Shown: positions 1-9,616, counted from the first letter of the stretch. The stretch is DNA of 64,000 bases from an uncultured Bacilli bacterium (GCA_934162425.1 CAKPIS010000002.1:149742-213741), one strand, 5' to 3'. Notes: a model not told the origin generated them from the letters alone. Program-made: numbers and translations.

Positions 1-1
1 A

Positions 2-232
2 GTAGCTGCTGCTGCTGAAGAAAAAACTTCTGCAACTGTAGTATTAAAAGATGCTGGATCAGCTAAGATCCAAGTTATCAAAGCAATCAGAGATATTACT
101 GGTTTAGGATTAATGGAAGCTAAGAAGTTAGCTGATGAAGGAGGAAACGTTAAAGAAAACGCTCCTATGGATGAAGCTAATGATATCAAAGCTAAGCTTG
201 AAGAAGCTGGCGCAACAGTTGAACTTGCTTAA
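2..232 (+). CDS. rplL: Ribosomal protein L7/L12, C-terminal part (5' end outside window)
   Basis: This is the end of the ribosomal stalk protein L7/L12, which recruits translation GTPases to the 50S subunit. The reading frame is already open at base 2 with an Ala/Glu-rich hinge (VAAAAEEK), then the globular C-terminal domain. The family signature is clear: KIQVIKAIRDITGLGLMEAK and the ending KLEEAGATVELA. The stop TAA is at 230-232. The start and the N-terminal dimerisation domain lie left of the window. rplL followed by ybxB and rpoB is the standard Bacillus order. A strong intrinsic terminator follows directly. Confidence 0.97.
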   Translation, partial: VAAAAEEKTSATVVLKDAGSAKIQVIKAIRDITGLGLMEAKKLADEGGNVKENAPMDEANDIKAKLEEAGATVELA

Positions 233-250
233 TTTAGATAATAAGTACTT

Positions 251-279
251 AAAGGGCTACTAATTGTAGTTCTTTTTTG
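251..279 (+). terminator. Intrinsic terminator after rplL
   Basis: A 10-bp stem (251-260 with 266-275, including two G-U pairs) closes a 5-base loop and runs into a T-rich tract. It ends the rplL transcript just before the next promoter. Confidence 0.8.
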
Positions 280-286
280 ATATAAT
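278..286 (+). promoter_or_regulatory. Extended -10 promoter for the ybxB-like gene
   Basis: TGATATAAT (278-286) matches an extended -10 box. It lies 18 bases before the start codon and only a few bases before the GGTGAT ribosome-binding sequence, so the 5' UTR would be very short. No good -35 is seen. Confidence 0.55.
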
Positions 287-303
287 CATTACGGTGATAG
301 AAA

Positions 304-894
304 ATGGCGCATTATTTTACAAATGAGGAAAATTTAAAATCAGAAATAGAAAAGGTAAATGCAGTTATCCACAATATAACTTTTTATTTTTATACAGATA
401 ATGGAGTGTTTTCCAAGGGAGAACTTGACTTTGGTACAGAGTTATTATTAAAAACTTTTAAATATAAAGATTCATCTGTTAAGTCATTATTAGATATAGG
501 TTGCGGTTGTGGACCAATAGGAATATATGCTTCTAAATTAGGTTTTTTAGTTGATATGTCTGATATAAATAGAAGAGCAATACATTTATCTAAAATCTCC
601 TTAAAGGAGCAGAACTTGAGTGCTAATGTTTTTGAATCTGATGCATATAGTAATATTAATAAAAAATATGATTATATAGTATCTAATCCACCTATAAGGG
701 TTGGTAAAGATAAACTATATGAAATAGTTATGAATGCAAAAAATCACTTAAATAGTAGTGGTGAACTTTGGATAGTTGTAAGAAAAAAACAGGGGGCATC
801 ATCTTTAGTAAGAGATATGAAAAGAGTTTATAAAAATGTTTATATAATAGAAAAAAAGAAAGGCTTTTTCATAATTAAAGCCTCTATTATATAA
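304..894 (+). CDS. ybxB: RsmC-like class I SAM methyltransferase (YbxB family)
   Basis: This is a predicted 16S rRNA guanine-N2 methyltransferase of the RsmC/YbxB group. At 196 residues it has only the single catalytic domain usual in Bacillota. The SAM-binding motif I is LLDIGCGCGPIGI (about residues 61-73). The catalytic SNPPIR motif (about 128-133) is the NPP(Y/F/I) type used for amino-group methylation of bases. It starts at ATG 304 after a weak GGTGAT site. In Bacillus subtilis ybxB also sits between rplL and rpoB, which supports the name. The target base is inferred from the family only. Confidence 0.88.
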   Translation: MAHYFTNEENLKSEIEKVNAVIHNITFYFYTDNGVFSKGELDFGTELLLKTFKYKDSSVKSLLDIGCGCGPIGIYASKLGFLVDMSDINRRAIHLSKISLKEQNLSANVFESDAYSNINKKYDYIVSNPPIRVGKDKLYEIVMNAKNHLNSSGELWIVVRKKQGASSLVRDMKRVYKNVYIIEKKKGFFIIKASII

Positions 895-1023
895 TAATTT
901 AGCATTAAAAATATTTGAATTAAAATAAAAATAAGGGATAAAAAAATATTTAATTTAGACATTATTAGACAAAAAGTGACAAATGAATATGATATGATAT
1001 TAAATAAAAAAACGAGGTAAAAA

Positions 1024-1875
1024 GTGAATCAAGATAAAATGTATTTAATTAATAAAATATTTAATAATGAAACAATTAGAACTGTATGGGATAAAGATGA
1101 TGAAAAATATTATATAAGTGTTGTAGATATAGTAGGAGTAATATCAGAAAGTAAAGATGGTAGAAAATATTGGAATAAATTAAAACAGCGATTAAAAGAA
1201 GAGGGAAATGAAACGGTGACAAATTGTCACCAGTTGAAATTAAAAGCTCAAGATAGTAAATATAGATTAACAGATGTTGTTGATATAGAAGGAATGTTTA
1301 GAATAATTGAATCTATTCCTAGTAAAAATGCAGAACCAATAAAGGTATGGTTAGCTAAATTAGGAAGTGAAAGAATAGATGAAGTATTTGATCCATCTAT
1401 AAGTGTTCAACGTGGTATAGATCTCTATCGTACAAAAGGATATGATGAAGCTTGGATAAGTAAAAGAATTAAAGGAATGCAAGATAGGAAAAGGCTAACT
1501 GATGTTTGGAAAGATGGAGGAATAAACGAAAATAAAGAATATGCTATTTTAACTAATGAAATTTATAAAAGTTGGTCTGGCATGACTGCAAAAGAATTTA
1601 AACAATTTAAAGGTCTTAGAAAAGAATCTTTAAGAGATAATATGAGTGATATTGAAGTTACACTTGCAGACTTAGGTGAAATAGCAACAAGAGAGATTAC
1701 TAAAAAACATAATCCACGTGGTTTAAAAGAAAATATAGAAATGGCAAGACGTGGTGGAAAGATAGCCAATAATGCAAGAGTAGATTTAGAACGTGAAATT
1801 GGTGAAAAAGTTATAACAAATAATAATAATTTAAATTATAAATATATTAGTGATAAAAAAATAGAAAATAAATAG
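1024..1875 (+). CDS. BRO-N domain protein (phage antirepressor-like)
   Basis: This 283-residue protein begins with GTG at 1024 behind an AGG-type ribosome-binding site (AACGAGGTAA). The N-terminal half resembles BRO-N/antirepressor DNA-binding domains: IRTVWDKDDEKYYISVVDIV near residue 20, YRLTDVVDIEGMFRII near 85, and IPSKNAEPIKVWLAKLGSER (about 98-117). A charged C-terminal region follows. Such proteins occur in phages and as isolated chromosomal genes; the function is unknown, with transcription control assumed. It is an orphan placed between ybxB and rpoB, where Bacillus relatives normally have nothing. A 17-bp palindrome lies inside the gene at 1215-1231 and its half-site recurs upstream at 976-984. 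Confidence 0.8.
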   Translation: MNQDKMYLINKIFNNETIRTVWDKDDEKYYISVVDIVGVISESKDGRKYWNKLKQRLKEEGNETVTNCHQLKLKAQDSKYRLTDVVDIEGMFRIIESIPSKNAEPIKVWLAKLGSERIDEVFDPSISVQRGIDLYRTKGYDEAWISKRIKGMQDRKRLTDVWKDGGINENKEYAILTNEIYKSWSGMTAKEFKQFKGLRKESLRDNMSDIEVTLADLGEIATREITKKHNPRGLKENIEMARRGGKIANNARVDLEREIGEKVITNNNNLNYKYISDKKIENK

Positions 1876-2151
1876 TAATTAATGCAAGTGGAGTGTTTGT
1901 GTTTTTATAATAATAAAAATATTGCATATTATATCTAATAAATGTAAATATAAAAGCTTATGTAAAAACATGTTATAGGGATAGTGTTATAAAAGATGTA
2001 TTAATGAATAATGAAGATATACATTAGTTTAAAATTTACTAAACAAAGCGATTAAGATCATAATCTTAATCATTTTTTGTGCTATTTAATTATTTAGTTG
2101 GCTAATAGTAACAAAATATTTGTATTTTTTTGTAAAATATTCAAAAACTTA
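1876..2151. other. AT-rich intergenic region before the rpoB promoter
   Basis: Apart from a terminator at 2050-2079 I see no gene here. No open frame with a ribosome-binding site and a credible product was found on either strand, and there is no clear leader RNA. It may hold remnants of whatever carried the BRO-N gene in, but nothing in the sequence proves this. Confidence 0.5.
2050..2079 (+). terminator. Intrinsic terminator upstream of rpoB
   Basis: A perfect 9-bp stem (2050-2058 with 2063-2071) with a CATA loop is followed by six T residues. It isolates the BRO-N gene from rpoB. Confidence 0.85.
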
Positions 2152-2180
2152 TTGACAAGTGTAGATTTTTTCTGTAATAT
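2152..2180 (+). promoter_or_regulatory. Strong sigma-A promoter for rpoB-rpoC
   Basis: TTGACA (2152-2157), a 17-base spacer and TAATAT (2175-2180), with TG directly before the -10 box. This gives a leader of about 65 bases. The early transcribed sequence TTAAATTGGTAC is shared with the rplM promoter region. Confidence 0.88.
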
Positions 2181-2250
2181 TTTAAATTGGTACTGTGTCT
2201 TTAAATTTAGACATGTTCTTTAAAAATTTATAGTTTAGGGGTGGAAACGC

Positions 2251-5200
2251 GTGGCTTATAAGATAAAAAAAGTAAACGAATACCGTGAAAGAAGAGACTT
2301 TTCAAGAGTAAATAAATCTCTAGAATTAGCAGATTTACTTGAGATACAAACAAAGTCTTACAACTGGTTTATACAAGAAGGAATCAAAGAAGTATTAGAG
2401 GAAATAAGCCCAGTAGAAAATTTCTCTGGAACATTAGCTTTAGAATTTGGTGAATACTCATTTGATGAACCAAGACATACAATTAAGGAATGTAAGGAGA
2501 AGAAAACTACATATGCTGCTCCACTAAAGGTTCAAACTCGTCTTTTCAATAATGAAACAGGGGAAGTTAAAGAGCAAGAAATATTCCTAGGTGATATGCC
2601 TCTTATGACAGATTCTGGATCATTTATATTTAATGGGTCTGAACGTGTTATTGTATCACAATTAGTACGTTCTCCAAGTGTATATTATGGAAGAGAAATA
2701 GATAAGAATGGACGTTCTATAGTATCTTCACAATTAATACCTAATAAAGGTACTTGGCTTGAATATAAATTAAACAGTAAAGATGTTGTAGATGTTAGAA
2801 TAGACCGTAATAGAAAAGTTGTTGTAACAGCTTTCTTAAGAGCATTTGGTTTATCTAGCGATGATGATATTTTAAAATTATTTGGACAAGACGAATATTT
2901 AGTAAATACACTTGCTAAAGATTCAACTAAAAATACAGATGAAGCCTTACTTGAAATATATGAAAAATTAAAACCAGGAGAACCAGCTACTTTAGATAGT
3001 TCTAAAAACCAATTAATCACTAGATTTTTTGATAGCTTTAGATATGATTTAGCTAAAGTTGGTCGTTATAAATTTAATAAAAAACTTAATGTTATTGATA
3101 GATTATTAGATCAAAAAATAGCTGAGGATGTAAAAGTAGATGGAAAAATAGTTATTGAAAAGGGTACTAAATTAACCAAAGAAGTATTAGATAAATTTAA
3201 ACCTATTTTAGATAATGGTTATGGTATGGTTGATGCGACTATGGATAAAGAATTAGATGATCATACTAATGTACAAATTGTTAGTATTTATTCTCCTTTA
3301 GAAGAAGATAAGATAATAAAAGTAATTGGTAATGATCAAAGTATAAATGTTAAGACTCTTACTATATCTGATATTTATGCTTCTGTATCATATTATCTAA
3401 ACTTATTACATAACGTAGGTTCAATTGATGAAATAGATCATTTATCTAACCGTCGTTTAAGACAAGTTGGTGAATTATTACAAAATCAATTTAGAGTTGG
3501 TGTGGCTCGTATGGAAAGAGTTATTCGTGAAAGAATGACTACTCTTGATATAGAAACTGCAACACCTAAAACTTTAATTAATATTAGACCAATAACTGCT
3601 GTTATTAAAGAATTTTTTGGATCAAGTCCATTATCTCAGTTCATGGATCAAATTAATCCATTATCAGAGTTAAATAATAAACGTCGTTTATCTGCTCTTG
3701 GACCTGGCGGACTTTCTCGTGATAGAGCAGCTATGGAAGTACGTGACGTTAACGTATCTCACTATGGTAGAATTTGTCCTATTGAATCACCAGAAGGTGC
3801 TAATATAGGTCTTATTACATCACTAGCCAATTATGCTAAAGTAAATGAATATGGATTTATCATGACACCTTATAGAAGAGTTAAAAATGGTAAATTACAA
3901 GATGAAATAGATTATTTAACTGCAGATGAAGAGAATGGTCATATAATAGCGCAAGCTAAAGTTGATATGGATGGTGAAACAATTATTCAAGAACACTGTC
4001 CAGCTAGACAAGATGGCGAAAATATTTTAGCTAAACCTAGCGAAATAGACTATATAGATGTTGCACCACAACAAATTGTATCTGTTACAACAAGTTGTAT
4101 TCCATTCCTAGATCACGATGATGGAAAACGTGCACTTATGGGATGTAACATGCAACGTCAAGCATTACCACTTTTAAAATCAGAAGCAGCACTTGTTGCA
4201 ACAGGTGTTGAAGCGCAAGCAGCTAAAGACTCAGGTGTTGTTGTGCTTGCTAAAGCTGATGGTGTTGTTGAATACGTTGATGGTAAGAAAATTGTAGTTA
4301 AGACTGCAAAAGCAAAAGATATATATTTACTTAAAAACTTTGAGGGCTCTAATGCTGGTACTTGTTATCATCAAAGACCAATTGTTAGAATTGGAGATAG
4401 TGTAAAAAGAGGACAAGTTATAGCAGATGGTCCATCTACAGATAAGGGTGAAGTCGCTCTTGGTAAAAACTTAGTAGTTGCATTCATGACTTATAATGGA
4501 TATGACTATGAAGATGCTGTAATATTAAATGAAAAGATGATAAAGGAAGATACTTTAACATCAATTTATTTAGAAGATTATGAAATACAATGTCGTGATA
4601 CTAAGCTAGGACCTGAAGAGATTACTCGTGATATTCCAAACGTAAGTGAAGAAGCTCGTAAAAACTTAGATGCTAATGGTATTATTAGAATTGGTACCGA
4701 AGTTAAAGAAGGAGATATCCTAGTTGGTAAAGTTACTCCTAAAGGTATGGTAGAGCTTACTTCAGAAGAAAAATTATTACATGCAATCTTTGGTGAAAAG
4801 ACTCGTGAAGTAAGAGATACTTCTCTTCGTGTTCCACATGGTGGAGCTGGTATAGTTCATGATATAAAAATTTACACTAAGAAAGATTCGGATGAATTAC
4901 CTAGTGGTGTTTCAAAAGAAATTCGTGTATACATAGTTCAAAAACGTAAGATTCAAGTTGGAGATAAAATGGCTGGTCGTCACGGAAATAAAGGTGTTGT
5001 TTCACTAGTAGTTCCACAAGAAGACATGCCATATTTACCAGATGGTACTCCTGTTGATATCTTGCTTAACCCACTTGGTGTTCCATCTCGTATGAACCCA
5101 GGACAAGTTCTTGAAATGCATTTAGGTATGGCTGCTAAAAAGTTAGGAGTTTATACAGCAACACCAGTATTTGATGGTGCAACTTGGGAAGATATCCAAG

Positions 5201-5889
5201 ATATGATGAAAGAAGCTGGAATGGATCCAGATGGTAAAACCGTATTATATAATGGTAAAACAGGTGAACCATTTGATAACCGTGTAGCAGTTGGAGTTAT
5301 GTACATGATAAAACTAGATCACATGGTTGATGATAAACTTCATGCTCGTGCAACTGGTCCATATTCGTTAGTTACACAACAACCACTTGGTGGTAAAGCA
5401 CAATTTGGTGGACAAAGATTTGGAGAAATGGAAGTTTGGGCACTTTATGCTTATGGTGCTGCTCATGTACTTCAAGAAATCTTAACTGTTAAATCAGATG
5501 ATGTTGTAGGACGTGTTAAAGTTTATGAATCAATTGTAAAAGGAAAAGCAATAAATCAAGCAGGTGTTCCAGAAAGTTTCCGTGTTCTTGTAAAAGAATT
5601 CCAAGCTTTAGGACTTAATATAGCTATGATAAATGAGGATGGTAAAGAAGTAGATGTTAAGACTCTTGAAGAAGAGGAGGAAAAAGAAGCATCACCTTTA
5701 TCAATAGAAGAAATAGATAATGTTTCTATGTTAAAATCAAAAGAAACACCAGATGCCTCATCTAAAGAGGAAGCTGATGAGGGTAATGAAGACTTCATTA
5801 GTGAAGAAGAAGAGGATGACTTTGAGGCTGAATTAGAAGATGAATTAGATGATATGGATGACGAAGAAGCGGAAGGGGATGAAGAATAA
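2251..5889 (+). CDS. rpoB: DNA-directed RNA polymerase subunit beta
   Basis: This is the beta subunit of RNA polymerase, 1212 residues, starting with GTG at 2251 behind AGGGGTGG. The conserved blocks are all present: the rifampicin pocket (FGSSPLSQFMDQ), the block SALGPGGLSRDRA, and the C-terminal GKAQFGGQRFGEMEVWALYA. In the rifampicin cluster the residue equivalent to E. coli His526 is Asn (SELNNKRR, Asn476), as in naturally rifampicin-resistant Mollicutes. Gln510 is replaced by Pro and Asn518 by Ile. The last about 65 residues form a very acidic Glu/Asp tail (EEEEDDFEAELEDELDDMDD). The stop codon overlaps the rpoC start by one base (TAATG), so the two are translationally coupled. Confidence 0.99.
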   Translation: MAYKIKKVNEYRERRDFSRVNKSLELADLLEIQTKSYNWFIQEGIKEVLEEISPVENFSGTLALEFGEYSFDEPRHTIKECKEKKTTYAAPLKVQTRLFNNETGEVKEQEIFLGDMPLMTDSGSFIFNGSERVIVSQLVRSPSVYYGREIDKNGRSIVSSQLIPNKGTWLEYKLNSKDVVDVRIDRNRKVVVTAFLRAFGLSSDDDILKLFGQDEYLVNTLAKDSTKNTDEALLEIYEKLKPGEPATLDSSKNQLITRFFDSFRYDLAKVGRYKFNKKLNVIDRLLDQKIAEDVKVDGKIVIEKGTKLTKEVLDKFKPILDNGYGMVDATMDKELDDHTNVQIVSIYSPLEEDKIIKVIGNDQSINVKTLTISDIYASVSYYLNLLHNVGSIDEIDHLSNRRLRQVGELLQNQFRVGVARMERVIRERMTTLDIETATPKTLINIRPITAVIKEFFGSSPLSQFMDQINPLSELNNKRRLSALGPGGLSRDRAAMEVRDVNVSHYGRICPIESPEGANIGLITSLANYAKVNEYGFIMTPYRRVKNGKLQDEIDYLTADEENGHIIAQAKVDMDGETIIQEHCPARQDGENILAKPSEIDYIDVAPQQIVSVTTSCIPFLDHDDGKRALMGCNMQRQALPLLKSEAALVATGVEAQAAKDSGVVVLAKADGVVEYVDGKKIVVKTAKAKDIYLLKNFEGSNAGTCYHQRPIVRIGDSVKRGQVIADGPSTDKGEVALGKNLVVAFMTYNGYDYEDAVILNEKMIKEDTLTSIYLEDYEIQCRDTKLGPEEITRDIPNVSEEARKNLDANGIIRIGTEVKEGDILVGKVTPKGMVELTSEEKLLHAIFGEKTREVRDTSLRVPHGGAGIVHDIKIYTKKDSDELPSGVSKEIRVYIVQKRKIQVGDKMAGRHGNKGVVSLVVPQEDMPYLPDGTPVDILLNPLGVPSRMNPGQVLEMHLGMAAKKLGVYTATPVFDGATWEDIQDMMKEAGMDPDGKTVLYNGKTGEPFDNRVAVGVMYMIKLDHMVDDKLHARATGPYSLVTQQPLGGKAQFGGQRFGEMEVWALYAYGAAHVLQEILTVKSDDVVGRVKVYESIVKGKAINQAGVPESFRVLVKEFQALGLNIAMINEDGKEVDVKTLEEEEEKEASPLSIEEIDNVSMLKSKETPDASSKEEADEGNEDFISEEEEDDFEAELEDELDDMDDEEAEGDEE

Positions 5890-8800
5890 TGTTAGATGCA
5901 AATAAATTTGAAGGAATTAAGATATCTATCGCTTCACCTGAACAGATTCGTAATTGGTCATATGGGGAAGTTAAAAAACCAGAAACTATAAATTACCGTA
6001 CATTAAAGCCTGAAAGAGATGGACTTTTCTGTGAAAAGATATTTGGGCCTACTAAAGACTATGAATGTTCTTGTGGTAAGTATAAAAGATTAAGATATAA
6101 AGATATAGTATGTGATAGATGTGGAGTAGAAGTTACTAAGTCTAAGGTACGTCGTGAACGTATGGGACATATTGAGTTGGCTACTCCAGTATCTCACATA
6201 TGGTTCTTTAAGGGTGTACCAAGTCGTATGGGATTAGTACTTGATATGTCTCCAAGAGATTTGGAAGAAGTATTATATTTCGTATCATATGTAGTTATTA
6301 ACCCAGGTGCAGCACCACTTGAAAAGAAACAAACTTTATCTGATAAAGAGTACCGTGCTTATTATGAAAAATACGGTAAAACTTTTGAAGTAGGTATGGG
6401 TGCAGAAGCTATACTTAAACTATTAAAAGAAATAAATGTAGATGAAGAAATAGAAAAGATAGAAAAAGAGTTAGATGGTGCTCAAGAACAAAAGAAGACT
6501 CGTTTATTAAAAAGACTTGATATATTAGATGCATTTAAAAAATCAGGTAATAAACCAGAATGGATGATTTTAACAGCTCTTCCTGTTATTCCACCTGATT
6601 TAAGACCTATGATTCAACTTGATGGTGGACGTTTTGCTACAAGTGATTTAAATGATTTATATAGACGTGTTATTAACCGTAATAATCGTTTAAAGAAATT
6701 ACTTGAACTTAATGCACCAACAATCATTGTTCAAAATGAAAAGAGAATGCTTCAAGAAGCAGTTGATGCTTTGTTTGATAACGGAAGACGTGGTAGAAAC
6801 GTAACTGGTCCATCTAATAGACCTCTTAAATCAATTTCTAGCATGTTAAAAGGTAAACAAGGACGTTTCCGTCAAAACTTACTTGGTAAACGTGTTGACT
6901 ATTCTGGTCGTAGTGTTATTGCTGTTGGACCAGAACTTAAGATGTATCAATGTGGTATTCCAAAAGAAATGGCTCTAGAGTTATTTAAACCACATGTAAT
7001 ACATGGATTAGTAGAAAGAGATATTGTACATAATATTAAATCTGCTAAGAAAATGATAGAAAATCAAGATGAAAGAGTATGGGATATTGTTGAAGATGTT
7101 ATTAAAGAACATCCAGTAATGCTTAACCGTGCTCCAACACTTCATAGATTAGGTATTCAAGCATTTGAACCTAAATTGGTAAGTGGTAAAGCTATTCGTT
7201 TACATCCTCTTGTTTGTGCTGGATTTAACGCAGACTTTGATGGTGACCAAATGGCTGTTCACGTACCTCTTTCTGAAGCTGCACAAGCTGAAGCTAGATT
7301 ACTTATGTTATCTTCAAATAATATACTAGACCCTAAAGATGGTAAACCAATCGTTACTCCATCACAAGATATGGTTTTAGGTAATTATTATATAACTACA
7401 GAAAAATCTGGTGATATGGGTGAAGGTAGAGTATTTAAAGATATGAATGAAGCTATTGGTGCTTATGAAAGAAGAGAAGTAACTCTTCATGCTAGAATAG
7501 CACTACCAGCTAGATCATTTAAATATAAGATCTTTACAGAAGAACAAAAAGATATGTATTTAGTAACTACTGTTGGTAAATTATTATTTAATGAAATATT
7601 ACCTGATGGTTTCCAATACATAAACGAACCTTCAAAAGCAAATTATGAAAGTTTTACTCCTATGTCTCATTTCTTAAAGAAAGGTTCAAATATACCTGAA
7701 GAGATAAAGAAAAGAGAAATAATTAAACCATTTGCTAAGGGTGACTTAAAGAAAATTATTGCACAAGTATTTAAACGTTATAAGACAACTGAAACTTCTA
7801 TATATCTAGATAAGTTAAAGAATTTAGGATTTAAGTATTCTACTTTATCAGGTATATCAATTTCAATTGCGGACGTTGTAAAAAGTGAGCATAAAAATGA
7901 AATTATCGATAAATCACAAAAGATTGTTGATACTATAAATAAACAATATAGACGTGGTTTAATAACAGATAGAGAACGTTATGAAAAGGTTTGTGAAGTA
8001 TGGAATAATACTACAAGCGAAGTAGAAAAAGAATTAAAACAAAAGGTGCAAACTTTAACAGATAACCCAATTATGATGATGGTTAATTCTGGTGCTCGTG
8101 GTTCTATTGGTCAGTATAACCAGATGGCTGGTATGCGTGGACTTCTTGCAAAACCAAATGGTGATGCAGTAGAAATCCCAGTTACATCTTCCTTCGTTGA
8201 TGGATTATCAGTATCTGAATACTTTATTTCTACTCACGGAACTCGTAAAGGTAATGCCGATACTGCTCTTAAAACAGCTGACTCTGGTTACCTAACAAGA
8301 CGTTTAGTTGATGTTGTTCAAGACGTTATCGTAAGAGAAGAAGATTGTGGTACTATTCAAGGTGTTGTTGTATCATCATTTATAGATGATACTGCTGGTA
8401 CTGTAATTGAAAGTCTACATGAACGTATAGTAGGACGTTATACTAATAAAAAGGTAGTTGATCCTAATACAAAAGAAACGATAATTGAAAAGAATCAGTT
8501 AATTACTGAGCCTATTGCAGATAAAATAGATAAAGCTGGTATTACAGAAGTCGAAATTAGAACAGCACTTACATGTAAGACAGAAAATGGTGTATGTAAA
8601 CATTGTTATGGTATAAATTTAGCTACAGGTAATTTAGTTGAAATTGGTGAAGCTGTTGGTATTATGGCTGCACAATCAATTGGTGAACCTGGTACTCAGC
8701 TTACAATGCGTACATTCCACAATGGTGGTGTTGCATCAGGTGCAGATATAACTCAAGGTTTACCTCGTGTACAAGAGTTATTTGAAGCTAGAATACCAAA

Positions 8801-9521
8801 AGCTAAATCTACTATAGCTGAAATAAATGGTAAGATAACTAAGATAGATGAATTAAATGGTAAATATAAAATTGAAATTACAAATGATGTTGAAACAAGA
8901 GAACATACAACAAATTATGGTGTAAAACTATGTGTTGAAGTTGGAGATACAGTAAAGGCTGGAGATAAACTTAATATAGGTTCTATTAATCCAAAAGAAT
9001 TACTTGCTGTAACAGATCCGATTACTGCTCAAAACTATATATTATCAGAAGTACAAAAAGTATATAAATCACAAGGTGTTGATGTTTCTGATAAACACGT
9101 TGAGATACTTGCTCGTCGTATGATAGCTCGTATTAAGATTGTAGATGGTGGAGATACTTCATTAGTGTCTGGTAAACTTGTTTCAATGCATGAATTTACT
9201 AGAGTTAATAAAGATGCTATTATAATGGGTAAAAAACCAGCTACTGGTCGTCCAATTATGCTTGGTATTACTAAAGCATCATTAGAAACCGATTCGTTCT
9301 TATCAGCTGCATCATTCCAAGAAACTACAAGAATACTTACAGATGCTGCTATTAAAGGTAAAGTTGATAATTTAACAGGATTGAAAGAAAATGTTATTAT
9401 TGGTAAATTAATACCTGCAGGTACTGGATCTAAGTATTATTCAGATGTTAAATATAAATTAGCTAGTGAGCCAATTGAAGATGATGCATTAGATTCTTTA
9501 GAAGAACAATTAGTTGATTAG
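5889..9521 (+). CDS. rpoC: DNA-directed RNA polymerase subunit beta'
   Basis: This is the catalytic beta' subunit, 1210 residues. It starts at ATG 5889, overlapping the rpoB stop by one base. The N-terminal zinc ribbon has CSCGKYK and CDRCGVE. The active-site Mg-binding motif is NADFDGDQMAVH. The trigger-loop/bridge region contains GARGSIGQYNQMAGMRGL and the later zinc-binding cysteines are in CKTENGVCKHCYG. It is full length for the Bacillota and ends before a terminator at 9524-9560. Together with RpoB it forms the core enzyme. Confidence 0.99.
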   Translation: MLDANKFEGIKISIASPEQIRNWSYGEVKKPETINYRTLKPERDGLFCEKIFGPTKDYECSCGKYKRLRYKDIVCDRCGVEVTKSKVRRERMGHIELATPVSHIWFFKGVPSRMGLVLDMSPRDLEEVLYFVSYVVINPGAAPLEKKQTLSDKEYRAYYEKYGKTFEVGMGAEAILKLLKEINVDEEIEKIEKELDGAQEQKKTRLLKRLDILDAFKKSGNKPEWMILTALPVIPPDLRPMIQLDGGRFATSDLNDLYRRVINRNNRLKKLLELNAPTIIVQNEKRMLQEAVDALFDNGRRGRNVTGPSNRPLKSISSMLKGKQGRFRQNLLGKRVDYSGRSVIAVGPELKMYQCGIPKEMALELFKPHVIHGLVERDIVHNIKSAKKMIENQDERVWDIVEDVIKEHPVMLNRAPTLHRLGIQAFEPKLVSGKAIRLHPLVCAGFNADFDGDQMAVHVPLSEAAQAEARLLMLSSNNILDPKDGKPIVTPSQDMVLGNYYITTEKSGDMGEGRVFKDMNEAIGAYERREVTLHARIALPARSFKYKIFTEEQKDMYLVTTVGKLLFNEILPDGFQYINEPSKANYESFTPMSHFLKKGSNIPEEIKKREIIKPFAKGDLKKIIAQVFKRYKTTETSIYLDKLKNLGFKYSTLSGISISIADVVKSEHKNEIIDKSQKIVDTINKQYRRGLITDRERYEKVCEVWNNTTSEVEKELKQKVQTLTDNPIMMMVNSGARGSIGQYNQMAGMRGLLAKPNGDAVEIPVTSSFVDGLSVSEYFISTHGTRKGNADTALKTADSGYLTRRLVDVVQDVIVREEDCGTIQGVVVSSFIDDTAGTVIESLHERIVGRYTNKKVVDPNTKETIIEKNQLITEPIADKIDKAGITEVEIRTALTCKTENGVCKHCYGINLATGNLVEIGEAVGIMAAQSIGEPGTQLTMRTFHNGGVASGADITQGLPRVQELFEARIPKAKSTIAEINGKITKIDELNGKYKIEITNDVETREHTTNYGVKLCVEVGDTVKAGDKLNIGSINPKELLAVTDPITAQNYILSEVQKVYKSQGVDVSDKHVEILARRMIARIKIVDGGDTSLVSGKLVSMHEFTRVNKDAIIMGKKPATGRPIMLGITKASLETDSFLSAASFQETTRILTDAAIKGKVDNLTGLKENVIIGKLIPAGTGSKYYSDVKYKLASEPIEDDALDSLEEQLVD

Positions 9522-9523
9522 TA

Positions 9524-9560
9524 AAAAAGGAAGCTTAAATTTTAAAGCTTCTTTTAATTT
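9524..9560 (+). terminator. Terminator after rpoC
   Basis: Inverted repeat around AAGCTT (arms about 9524-9536 and 9545-9555, one bulged G) followed by a T-rich run. It ends the rpoBC transcript. Confidence 0.75.
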
Positions 9561-9587
9561 GACAAGTATAGCTTTTTGTGCTATTAT
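9559..9587 (+). promoter_or_regulatory. Sigma-A promoter for the 9617 gene
   Basis: TTGACA (9559-9564), 17-base spacer, TATTAT (9582-9587). It overlaps the end of the rpoC terminator. Confidence 0.8.
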
Positions 9588-9616
9588 ACGTTTCATAAAT
9601 GAGGGGGAAAATAAAA

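Noticed and set aside
1563..1769. Minus-strand ORF of 68 codons inside the BRO-N gene
   Set aside because: Shadow frame with no ribosome-binding site; the plus-strand protein has clear family motifs.
2685..3020. Minus-strand ORF of 111 codons inside rpoB
   Set aside because: Mirror of conserved rpoB coding sequence; Ser/Leu-rich composition is typical of antisense frames.
9599..9616. Upstream ATG as start of the 9617 gene
   Set aside because: Its codons form the GAGGGGG ribosome-binding site of the next in-frame ATG.
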